Positions 1 through 7,153 of a stretch of 20,451 bases of DNA are shown here, piece by piece. This DNA comes from DASWUD01 sp036401755 (lineage in GTDB: Bacteria; Pseudomonadota; Gammaproteobacteria; Thiohalomonadales; Thiohalomonadaceae). The first letter of the stretch is position 1. Every line of letters begins with the position of its first letter. The notes beneath the pieces were generated by a model. That model saw only the letters and a program-made list of their open reading frames with translations. It did no database searches and was not told the origin of the DNA. Where the stretch lies: NCBI GenBank assembly GCA_036401755.1, contig DASWUD010000277.1:1-20451 (forward strand), given 5' to 3'. A program made the position numbers and the translations under genes.

Positions 1-11
1 GAACACCGCCA

Positions 12-830
12 ATGTCGGAAATTAATTCTGTTAAATATTCATCCAATGTCGAGGGTAAATATCCTCTTTCCGTGATCATCGACGCCACTCGTACAGCCTC
101 CGTAAGATTGGAGAGTTCCGTATGGCGGGGCGCAGCCGGGATCTTTTCGATCAAAATCAGTGAATCCGATTGGGTTTCACTTAACTCTGTCTTGACGACA
201 CCTGCATTTGCAGCCTTGGAAAACCCCGAGGGGCTACCGCCCGGCACGGGACTAAGAAGCATCACGCTCCGCTTTGCTAAGCAGCGTGAGACAGAGAAGT
301 GGGCGGTTGGTGCTCCTCAAGGCTTCGTTGCGGCCGAAAGGATTTTTCTCAACATCGTCGATAAGGCAATAGCTTATCCCGAGCATGCGATAACCATATC
401 CTCTTTTGATTTTCCCGTTGCCGCTTCGGGAGAGGTCATTCCTTTTTCAGTAACTGTCAAAAATGTGGGAAAAAAAGAGATCCGAATTTCCAATCCGCGC
501 AATGACGTCGGTAATCCTTCAGAGCTAGTGCTCCGCGGAGTGCGAACGGACAAACCCGTTTCGCAGTTCGGTCCCAGTGATTACGAGTTCTGGGACGTTG
601 ACGGAGATGCCATTGATGAGATCAAGGCGCTCAGCATGGACAATGAATTTATCAGCTTATCGCCTGGAGACTCCTTAATAGTCAAAATGCACATCCCCTC
701 CGGCCAATTGGCAGGCCGCTGCACGATGACGCTGCGTTTTGCTTTCGATATGCTGGATAAGGATGACAAACGTCTCGGGCGGTTTGAGCTGGTTTCCGAA
801 AAAGAGAAGGTGGTACTCACCACAGAATAA
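12..830 (+). CDS. Hypothetical protein, probably with a C-terminal beta-sandwich domain
   Basis: I do not recognise this 272-residue protein. Residues about 120-272 alternate short hydrophobic strands with polar turns, including a stretch like an Ig-type strand (SVTVKNVGKKEIRIS), so a beta-sandwich is likely. There is no signal peptide or membrane segment from this start. The ATG at 12 has no visible Shine-Dalgarno sequence, and no in-frame stop lies between it and the window edge, so the true start may be further left and the gene may be partial. The coding sequence is visibly AT-richer than the rest of the window, with codons such as AAA, ATA and TCC more frequent, which suggests different ancestry from its neighbours. 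It converges on the membrane-protein gene ending at 946. That a protein is encoded is fairly sure; its function is unknown. Confidence 0.7.
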   Translation: MSEINSVKYSSNVEGKYPLSVIIDATRTASVRLESSVWRGAAGIFSIKISESDWVSLNSVLTTPAFAALENPEGLPPGTGLRSITLRFAKQRETEKWAVGAPQGFVAAERIFLNIVDKAIAYPEHAITISSFDFPVAASGEVIPFSVTVKNVGKKEIRISNPRNDVGNPSELVLRGVRTDKPVSQFGPSDYEFWDVDGDAIDEIKALSMDNEFISLSPGDSLIVKMHIPSGQLAGRCTMTLRFAFDMLDKDDKRLGRFELVSEKEKVVLTTE

Positions 831-865
831 GCTACCTCAGCAAATTCAGCGTTTGGACTGAACGA

Positions 866-894
866 GCGGGGACGTAATCTGCTGACTCGTCCGC
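866..894. terminator. Weak hairpin between convergent genes
   Basis: GGACG at 870-874 can pair with CGTCC at 888-892, extended by GC/GC across a two-base bulge. It lies in the 115-bp gap between two convergent genes, where a bidirectional terminator would be expected. There is no T-run, so the call is tentative. Confidence 0.25.
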
Positions 895-945
895 CTATTT
901 CACTGGCGTCATGCATCCGAAAGCAGATGGTCGGCCTGGGCGGGA

Positions 946-1932
946 CTAACGGAGTATGCGCCGGGTCAGCCACAGCCCGGGCAGCATGGGCAACCAGAGG
1001 GTCAACCCGCGAAGCAGAAGGGTCGCCGTCAAGGCCGCCTCGATCGGTACGCCGAGGGCACCCAGCATGGTGACGCAACTGGCCTCGAAGGTACCAAGGC
1101 CGAGCGGGACGGGACCGAGCGTGGCCACTACCGAGGCCAGGATGAAGCTTGGCAGGACCACCCAGAATGAGACCGTTTGGCCGATGGCCTGCAACATGAC
1201 CCATAGGGTCAAGCTATCGAGCAGAAAGACGGAGCCATGCAGGGCGGTAGCCACGAGCAGCAAGCTCCGTTCATGCACCAGCGCGCCCGAGGTTTGGGCG
1301 AGCCCCTGCAGCATGGCTTTCAGCCCAGGAATGCGTAACACCACGCGAGGCAACAGCTGCTTGCCATGTGACTGAAGCCAGAGCGCACCCGCGGGAATGG
1401 CCACCGCCACGAGGCCGAACAGCAACGTCACGATGACGATCCAGGGCTGCATGGCGTGATGCAACCAGAGCAGCGCCACGCTGGCTAGCGTGAACAACAG
1501 ATAGGCCGCGTAGTAGGCGACCAGGCTGAGCAGCGAGATCGCCATGCACAGGTCGACCGCTACCCCACGACGGTGGAGCGCGGCCACCAGAAATGCCGTG
1601 CCGCTCATGCCACCGGTGGGCATGGCCTGATCAGAAAAGAGTTTGGCGAGACCGAGAGGGACCAGCGACCTCAGGGGGAGGCGCACGCCTCCTCCCAACA
1701 AGAGGGCGCGTTGCCAGAGCACGGCGAGGCTGAAATAGGTGGCCAGTTGCAGCAGCAGGGCAAGCGCGAGCCACTGCGGTTCGGCTTTTTGCATCAATGC
1801 GACGAAGTGCTCGATATCACCGAGGTGGGTGACTGCCGCCACCAGGCCGAAAAGGATCAGCAGCCCGAGCCAGATGCGCATGGCGATCGGCACGCGGGGC
1901 TTCGAGGCAACGGGCTGAGGCTGGTGGGCCAT
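946..1932 (-). CDS. YbhN/UPF0104 family membrane protein (lysylphosphatidylglycerol synthase TM-like)
   Basis: This is a polytopic inner-membrane protein of 328 residues with roughly seven or eight hydrophobic helices, the first at about 19-36 and the second at about 54-73. It resembles the membrane domain shared by MprF-type flippases and YbhN proteins: PTGGMSG at 105-111 and GPVPLGLGTFEAS at 273-285 match the glycine/proline-rich motifs of that family. No aminoacyl-transferase domain is attached, so it is the flippase-like half only. The open frame continues upstream to 2430, but that part lies inside the P-type ATPase gene in another frame and has arginine/alanine-rich nonsense composition. 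The start was therefore placed at the ATG at 1932, 71 bp after the ATPase stop. It probably shares the ATPase transcript. The lipid substrate, if any, is unknown. Confidence 0.85.
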   Translation of the reverse strand: MAHQPQPVASKPRVPIAMRIWLGLLILFGLVAAVTHLGDIEHFVALMQKAEPQWLALALLLQLATYFSLAVLWQRALLLGGGVRLPLRSLVPLGLAKLFSDQAMPTGGMSGTAFLVAALHRRGVAVDLCMAISLLSLVAYYAAYLLFTLASVALLWLHHAMQPWIVIVTLLFGLVAVAIPAGALWLQSHGKQLLPRVVLRIPGLKAMLQGLAQTSGALVHERSLLLVATALHGSVFLLDSLTLWVMLQAIGQTVSFWVVLPSFILASVVATLGPVPLGLGTFEASCVTMLGALGVPIEAALTATLLLRGLTLWLPMLPGLWLTRRILR

Positions 1933-2003
1933 TAGGGAAAACCTGGGCAGATCGTGTTGTCTCAAATAGTAGCGAATACGCGGTGCGGCCCCCGGCTTGC
2001 CTC

Positions 2004-4565
2004 TTAACCTCGCTTCTTCGCAAGAGCGGCGTTGCGCGCGCTGAAGAAACGATGCTTTGCCGCCTCCGTGGTCAACACATAGCCCAGCACGATTAGGGCC
2101 AGGCTTCCCATGAGCGGCCGGGGCAGCGGTATGAAGTCGAAGGCGGCGGAAAAATTCCCGAGGTAGGGGATGAATAGCGCCAGGCTCCCGACCGCCAGCG
2201 TCGTTCCCAACAGCAGGCGGCCGGGGGTACTGCGCCAGGCGGGCCGCTGGGTTCGCAATACCAGCACCACCGCCAGTTCGGTCAGGAGCGACACCACGAA
2301 CCAGGCGGTTTGAAAGGTCGCCTCGTTTGCGTGGAAGACCAGCAGCAGCACCAGAAAGGTCATCACATCGAAGAGGGAGCTGAGCAAGCCGAACACCACC
2401 ATGAAGCGCCGCACCTCGGCCACCTGCCAACGCTGTGATGTGGTGGTCCGCTCGCTGTCGACGTTGTCGGTGGAGATGGTGATGGACGGCAGATCGGAGA
2501 GAAAGTTGTTGAGCAGGATCTGCTTGGCCGCCAGGGGCAGGAAGGGCAGCAGCGGCGTGGCCAGGGCCATGCTCACCATGTTGCCGAAATTGGCGCTGGT
2601 GGTGATGGAGATGTACTTGAGGGTGTTGGCGAAGGTGCGCCGGCCATCCTGCACGCCGAGACGCAGCACATCCAGGTCGCTTTGCAGAAGCACCACATCA
2701 GCACTCTCCCGCGCCACGTCCACCGCCCCCTCCACTGAAATGCCGACATCGGCGGCGTGCAGGGCAGGGGCATCGTTGATGCCATCGCCGATATAGCCCA
2801 CCGCGTGTCCAGTGCGCTGCAGGGCCCTGACAATGCGCTCCTTCTGCTGGGGATCGACCTCGACGAACAGATCAGTTCGCTCGGCACGCTGCCACAGCGC
2901 CTCATCCTTGAGCATGGCGATCTCTTCGCCGGTGAGCAGGGAGTGCGGGTCGAGGCCGATGGCCGCGGCAACGTGGGCCGTTACGTAGCGGTTGTCACCG
3001 CTGATCACCTTGACGCGGATGCCCAGCGCGGCGAGATCGTGGATGGTCTTGCCGGCATCGGCCTTGGGCGGGTCAAAGAACAGCAGGAAGCCGGCAAGGC
3101 ACATCCCCTCTTCGTCGGTGCGAGCGTAGCGACTCCTGGCCTCGACCCGCTTGGTGGCCAGGGCGAGTACCCGGAAACCGCTCGTGCCCATGGTGCGGTA
3201 GTACTCCTGGAGCTGCTCGCGTTGCGCCTCGTCCAGTGGCGTCTCGACGCCGTTCCGGTCGAGGGTTGAACAGACCTCGAGTACCTGGTCGTAGGCGCCC
3301 TTGGTGATGATCCAGTGTTGCGCGGTGTTTTCATTTCGGCCAGCGACGATGGTCAGCCGCTTGCGCTGGAAGTCGTAGGGGATCTCATCGACCTTGTGCC
3401 ACTCGGCGATGCTCAGCCCCTCGCGCTCGCCGGCCGCCACAATGGCGGCGTCCAACGGGTTCTCGATACCGGTCTCCAGCATGGCATTGAGGTAGGCGAG
3501 AGTGCGCACCTCCGCCGACGCCTGGCCAGCGGGGTCCACCGTGGCATTGAGCACGACCACTCCCGCGGTGAGGGTGCCGGTCTTGTCGGTGCAGAGCAGG
3601 TCCATGCTGCCCAGATTCTCGATCGCCTCCAGGTGGCGGACGATCACGCCGCGGTGTGCCATGGCCCGTGCGCCGTGGGAGAGGGTGACGCTGATGATGG
3701 CGGGCAGCAGCTCCGGCGAGAGCCCCACCGCCAGGGCGACGGCATAGAGCAGCGATTCAATCACCGGCCGCCCCAGCAGCTGATTCACTGTGAGGACGAA
3801 CACCACCATGACCAGCATGATCCGCACCAGCAGGTAACCAAACTGCCGGACGCCACGCGCGAACTCTGTCTCTGGCTCGCGCGCCCGAAGTCGCGCGGCG
3901 ATGGCGCCGAAGGCCGTATCGCGACCGGTGCTGACCACCAGCACCGTTGCTGTGCCGCTGCGCACCGAGGTGCCCAGGAAGACGCAATTGGTGCGGCCGG
4001 CCAAGGGCGTGGTGGACGGCAGGAGGCCCGGCTGTTTCTCCACCGGGAAAGACTCACCGGTCAGAGTCGCCTCGGTCACCAAGAAATCCTCAGCCTCGAG
4101 AACCAGGCCATCGGCAGGCACCAGGTTGCCGGCCGCAAGTCGTATCACATCCCCCGGCACGATCGCCGCGCTCGGCACCGTGCGCACCGCTCCGTTGCGC
4201 AGCACCTGGACGGTGAGGGCCAGACGCCGGCGCAATTCGGCCACCGCGTCGGAGGCACGGTACTCCTGAAAGAAACTGAGCAGGGCACTGCCCAAGACAA
4301 TGGTCAGGATGATGGCGGCATCCATCCAGTCCTGCACGATGAGGGAGATCACTGCGCCGAACACCAGGATCAGGACAAGGGGGCTCGCGAACTGGTGCAA
4401 CAGCAGCCTGGCGGCCGACAAATGGGCCTGTTCATCCAGTGAGTTGGTGCCATGTCGCAGCAGCCTCTGCTCCACTTCGGAGCTTGTCAGCCCCCCGGGC
4501 CGACTGCCCAGCTCGGCAATCAGCTGCGCCGCAGGGATGCTCCAATATGCGTTATCCGTAGCCAT
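2004..4565 (-). CDS. mgtA: Magnesium-translocating P-type ATPase (type IIIB, MgtA/MgtB family)
   Basis: Inner-membrane pump that imports Mg2+ at the cost of ATP. Counting from the alternative upstream ATG at 4580 (858 residues), TGES of the actuator domain is at 174-177, and VGLSPELLPAI in helix 4, characteristic of Mg2+ P-type ATPases, is at 285-295. The phosphorylated aspartate is D332 in DKTGTLT, FDPPK is at 502-506, SGDN at 527-530 and GDGINDAP at 598-605. NNFLSDLPS at about 691-699 is a further family signature. All catalytic motifs are intact and the length is close to the roughly 900 residues usual for MgtA. I preferred the ATG at 4565 (MATDNAYW), giving 853 residues, because the ATG at 4580 sits right against a hairpin and has no ribosome site. 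The evidence for either start is weak. No mgtC is visible. The YbhN-like gene follows 71 bp downstream. Confidence 0.93.
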   Translation of the reverse strand: MATDNAYWSIPAAQLIAELGSRPGGLTSSEVEQRLLRHGTNSLDEQAHLSAARLLLHQFASPLVLILVFGAVISLIVQDWMDAAIILTIVLGSALLSFFQEYRASDAVAELRRRLALTVQVLRNGAVRTVPSAAIVPGDVIRLAAGNLVPADGLVLEAEDFLVTEATLTGESFPVEKQPGLLPSTTPLAGRTNCVFLGTSVRSGTATVLVVSTGRDTAFGAIAARLRAREPETEFARGVRQFGYLLVRIMLVMVVFVLTVNQLLGRPVIESLLYAVALAVGLSPELLPAIISVTLSHGARAMAHRGVIVRHLEAIENLGSMDLLCTDKTGTLTAGVVVLNATVDPAGQASAEVRTLAYLNAMLETGIENPLDAAIVAAGEREGLSIAEWHKVDEIPYDFQRKRLTIVAGRNENTAQHWIITKGAYDQVLEVCSTLDRNGVETPLDEAQREQLQEYYRTMGTSGFRVLALATKRVEARSRYARTDEEGMCLAGFLLFFDPPKADAGKTIHDLAALGIRVKVISGDNRYVTAHVAAAIGLDPHSLLTGEEIAMLKDEALWQRAERTDLFVEVDPQQKERIVRALQRTGHAVGYIGDGINDAPALHAADVGISVEGAVDVARESADVVLLQSDLDVLRLGVQDGRRTFANTLKYISITTSANFGNMVSMALATPLLPFLPLAAKQILLNNFLSDLPSITISTDNVDSERTTTSQRWQVAEVRRFMVVFGLLSSLFDVMTFLVLLLVFHANEATFQTAWFVVSLLTELAVVLVLRTQRPAWRSTPGRLLLGTTLAVGSLALFIPYLGNFSAAFDFIPLPRPLMGSLALIVLGYVLTTEAAKHRFFSARNAALAKKRG

Positions 4566-4584
4566 GCCCTGCACCCGCATTTCA

Positions 4585-4601
4585 AGTGGTGTGTCACCAC
4601 T
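4585..4601 (-). promoter_or_regulatory. Perfect stem-loop in the leader of the magnesium ATPase gene
   Basis: AGTGGTG and CACCACT form a perfect 7-bp stem around a 3-base loop, 19 bases upstream of the preferred ATPase start at 4565. In mRNA it would cover the region where a ribosome site for the alternative ATG at 4580 should be. It may influence translation, but a regulatory role is inference. No proline-rich leader peptide like that of enteric mgtA was seen. Confidence 0.35.
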
Positions 4602-4697
4602 CGTGGAGTGTGGATGATGAATTGGCCAAATACCAAGGCGAGTGACAACAGCGAAGGTGAAGCCAGTCGGGGTTAAGCCGATGCGAGGGCACTAACC

Positions 4698-5543
4698 CTA
4701 TTGCCCGCGTCCCGGGCGAAAATAGAGGTGATTGTCGTAGAAGAGTTCGTGTTTGTTTGCCGCATGCCAATCAGGCATGCCCAGGATGGGGAAAGGGTGG
4801 AGATCCCTCGGCTTGGTGTAGCAAGTTCCTTCACGCAGAAGCGCCACAAGCTGCGCATCGACGTGTTTAACCCTTTCGGCAAGCGGCAGCTCAAAATAGT
4901 GGGGCGCCACTTCGAGCAGGATGGTATTGGCCGTCATCCCCACATAGGGGGTTAGCCCTTTTTCGTAAAGGGCATGACCAAAGGTGATGCAATGCAGCGT
5001 TTGCGCCAGCTCCGCACGCCGCTGCCAGAACAGCTCCTTCCAGCGAAATTCACGAATCAACTGCAGCAGCGAGGGATCGCTTGCGGCGATCACCGCGCCG
5101 CCTTCGTCAAATAGCGACAGCATGTTCTCCAGCGGCGTGCGTCTTCCGGTCTCACCCATGTCGAGGCGTTGGCGCGCCAGCGGCAGGTGCAGGGCGTTGA
5201 TCTGCGCCTTGGTGCGCGGAAAGAGGAACCAGGTGAGAAACTGGAAGAAGTCGTGCCAGTTTTTGCTGCGGGTCTGCAGCTCGCCGCTCAGGTAGATGCG
5301 CGGCGCATAGTGGTCGGCAAAGCTGTGCGGCTTGCCGGCCTGCGCAACGATGCGCAGCGGCTTGCCACTCATAAGCTTGATCGGCTCGGCCAGTGCATCG
5401 AGCAGGTGCTGATAATCGGCGAGTGCCGGCCAGTGGGAAAAGTCGCAGAAGTGGGCGGCCGTTTCGGCGAGCGGTTCGAACAGGGGTGAGCGTCGATAAA
5501 AATCGGCGTGCCAACCTACCTGGGCATCGACGTTCAGGCGCAT
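4698..5543 (-). CDS. DUF3025 domain-containing protein
   Basis: A soluble protein of 281 residues without signal peptide or membrane helices. Its sequence matches my memory of the DUF3025 family of proteobacteria, including an aromatic-rich block (NWHDFFQFLTWFLFPRTK) near residues 94-111, NALHLPLARQR at about 116-126, and LFDEGGAVIAASD at about 143-155. The family has no established biochemical function. The gene lies on the same strand as the 140-aa gene and yaaA upstream and the magnesium ATPase downstream, with gaps of about 105 and 130 bp, so co-transcription is possible but not shown. The ATG at 5543 has no good Shine-Dalgarno sequence. No earlier in-frame start was evident, and the length suits the family. 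Confidence 0.8.
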   Translation of the reverse strand: MRLNVDAQVGWHADFYRRSPLFEPLAETAAHFCDFSHWPALADYQHLLDALAEPIKLMSGKPLRIVAQAGKPHSFADHYAPRIYLSGELQTRSKNWHDFFQFLTWFLFPRTKAQINALHLPLARQRLDMGETGRRTPLENMLSLFDEGGAVIAASDPSLLQLIREFRWKELFWQRRAELAQTLHCITFGHALYEKGLTPYVGMTANTILLEVAPHYFELPLAERVKHVDAQLVALLREGTCYTKPRDLHPFPILGMPDWHAANKHELFYDNHLYFRPGRGQ

Positions 5544-5648
5544 TTGAAGCCATGCAACTCTTTCGTAACGATCAGCATGATAATTCCTTGCAGGGTTGGC
5601 GCCTGGGCGAGAGTCATTGCCTAATAAACTCCTTCGCCACCCCGGCAG

Positions 5649-6071
5649 TTACGAATGTACTTCTGGCAGCGGTGTCGCCTGTCCGGCGCGATACGCCTCG
5701 AACAGCGCCTGTTTGAGTAGCGGTTGTGCCGCAAGCTCGGTGATGCCCAGCACGCGCCGGGCGATCTCGGCAATCAGCTGGTTGCTCCGCTCTTCGCGCC
5801 AGCGCGCGGCAAACCCCTCGCCATCAAAGACACCCGCGTGGATGTACTCGGCGGCAAACCCCTCCACCTGGAAAAATTGCAGTTCCTCGGAGGCCAGCAC
5901 TTCGTACTGATAGGAGTAGGCGTCGATGCCATAGCGTCGGGCGAGGAGATCGTGCAGGTCTGGAATTGTACTCAACTTCGCCATGCACTCGTCCAGATCG
6001 AGTTCGGCCTCGCATTGGAAGTTCTCGCCTTTGTAGGAGAATTCGACGCCGACAATGAAACGGTTGTGCAT
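5649..6071 (-). CDS. Conserved-looking hypothetical protein, 140 residues
   Basis: I do not recognise a named family. The protein is acidic and soluble, with no signal peptide. The first third looks like beta strands (FIVGVEFSYKGENFQCEAEL) and the remainder is mainly helical with an amphipathic C-terminal half. AGGA about nine bases before the ATG at 6071 is a reasonable ribosome site. It begins only 36 bp after the yaaA stop on the same strand, so it is probably read from the yaaA transcript. Composition matches the chromosomal neighbours. A real gene is likely from its ribosome site, spacing and codon use; its function is unknown. Confidence 0.72.
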   Translation of the reverse strand: MHNRFIVGVEFSYKGENFQCEAELDLDECMAKLSTIPDLHDLLARRYGIDAYSYQYEVLASEELQFFQVEGFAAEYIHAGVFDGEGFAARWREERSNQLIAEIARRVLGITELAAQPLLKQALFEAYRAGQATPLPEVHS

Positions 6072-6107
6072 CTATCTAATCCTGATCTTAAAATGACGGG
6101 GACATTC

Positions 6108-6875
6108 TCAGCCGCGGGTGAAGACCCAGATGGTGGCGGTGGAGAGTTTGCCGTTAAAGGTGTAGCCATCGACATCGAACCTTTTCAGCCCTTGCGGATC
6201 GGTGAGTCTGTTGTCGATGACGAAGCGGCTCATCAGGCCGCGCGCCTTTTTCGCATAAACGCCGACCATTTTGTACTCGCCATTTTTCTTCTCCTTGAAC
6301 TCGGGGGTGATGAGCGTGCCACTGAGCAGTTTTGGCTTCACCGCCTTGAAATATTCAGCGGAGGCGAGATTGATCAGATACGCGGAGTTTATCGCCTTGA
6401 GCTGGGCGTTGAGTCCTTCGGTGAGCAGTGTGCCCCAGAATTCGTAAAGATTTCTACCGAGCGCAGTAGCGACGGGCCGCCCCATCTCCAGACGATAGGG
6501 CTGCATCAGGTCGAGCGGACGCAACAGACCGTAGAGCCCGGAGAGGATGCGCAGGTGTTGCTGGGCAAAGAGCAGGGCGGGCTCGTCGAGGGTCTCGGCG
6601 CGCAGGCCGTGGTAGACCTCGCCTTTGAAGGCGAACAGCGCCTGTTTGGCATTCTGCGGGGTGAACGGGGTGTGCCAGGCGGCGAAGCGTGCCACGTTCA
6701 GTTCGGCGATGGCCATGCTCACCTCCATCAACTCCACCAGGTCGTGGGCCGAGTAGTGGCGCGCCCGTTCGATCAACTGTTGTGAGCGATCCAGATAGGT
6801 GGGGATGGTGTAGTGCGTGGTGGTTGGCGGCGTTTGGTAGTCGAGGGTCTTGGCTGGAGAGATCACTAGCAGCAT
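6108..6875 (-). CDS. yaaA: Peroxide stress protein YaaA (UPF0246/DUF328)
   Basis: In E. coli this cytoplasmic protein limits intracellular iron and oxidative damage during hydrogen peroxide stress. The 255-residue product begins MLLVISPAKTLDY, the hallmark N-terminus of the family. It also carries FKGEVYHGL at about 77-85, LRILSGLYGLLRPLD at about 106-120, NLYEFWG, and a C-terminal FDVDGYTFN. Length agrees with the roughly 258 residues of the E. coli protein. The open frame extends 26 codons further upstream to 6953, but that extension (MQGQQPFAHG...) does not belong to the family, so the start is set at 6875. The gene is divergent from the RND pump operon across a gap of 278 bp and is the first of a run of minus-strand genes. 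Any OxyR-like control cannot be judged from this sequence. Confidence 0.93.
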   Translation of the reverse strand: MLLVISPAKTLDYQTPPTTTHYTIPTYLDRSQQLIERARHYSAHDLVELMEVSMAIAELNVARFAAWHTPFTPQNAKQALFAFKGEVYHGLRAETLDEPALLFAQQHLRILSGLYGLLRPLDLMQPYRLEMGRPVATALGRNLYEFWGTLLTEGLNAQLKAINSAYLINLASAEYFKAVKPKLLSGTLITPEFKEKKNGEYKMVGVYAKKARGLMSRFVIDNRLTDPQGLKRFDVDGYTFNGKLSTATIWVFTRG

Positions 6876-7032
6876 GGCGGTCTCGATCATAAGTCGTGGG
6901 CGCTTATGTTCGGTCTTTTCGCCGCCATGGGCAAACGGTTGTTGGCCCTGCACTGGTTGGGGAATTTCACCCGAAAAGGGGATGGTAGCCCGTTATGGCC
7001 TGCACTAGACTGAGCAATCGATCTGTTGACCA

Positions 7033-7057
7033 GCCATGACTCAGTAGAGCTCATGGC
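7033..7057. promoter_or_regulatory. Inverted repeat in the yaaA / RND divergent intergenic region
   Basis: GCCATGA at 7033-7039 pairs perfectly with TCATGGC at 7051-7057. The stem continues as CTC/GAG (7040-7042 with 7047-7049) around a single bulged base and an AGTA loop. It lies 97 bp upstream of the RND adaptor start, in the gap it shares with yaaA. It could be an operator for a repressor, as is common for RND pumps, or an RNA hairpin. No convincing -35/-10 pair was identified in this gap. Confidence 0.35.
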
Positions 7058-7142
7058 GCGCGACTGCCGCACATGCCGATGCCAGATTACCTCCTCGCGC
7101 TTTTTTCCGCAGGCCGCAGTAATTCATTGACGTTATCCCGAT

Positions 7143-7146
7143 GGAG
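7143..7146 (+). promoter_or_regulatory. Ribosome binding site fixing the RND adaptor start
   Basis: GGAG at 7143-7146 lies seven bases before the ATG at 7154. The reading frame is open from 7073, but this site and the lipoprotein signal that follows make 7154 the true start. Confidence 0.75.
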
Positions 7147-7153
7147 CCAAAAC

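Noticed and set aside
1933..2430. N-terminal extension of the YbhN-like frame
   Set aside because: It overlaps the end of the magnesium ATPase gene and has nonsense composition; the family-like sequence begins at 1932.
3315..4442. 375-codon plus-strand open frame
   Set aside because: Antisense to the intact P-type ATPase, histidine/glutamine-rich and without domain character.
4602..4697. Possible leader peptide upstream of the magnesium ATPase on the minus strand, starting at a GTG
   Set aside because: About 32 codons with no ribosome site and no proline or acidic run such as is used by known mgtA leader peptides; chance reading is as likely.
5724..6785. 353-codon plus-strand open frame
   Set aside because: Antisense to the 140-residue gene and yaaA; no family resemblance and it spans two real genes.
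7121..7153. TTGACG near the RND adaptor start as a -35 element
   Set aside because: It is too close to the ATG at 7154 to leave room for a -10 element and a ribosome site.
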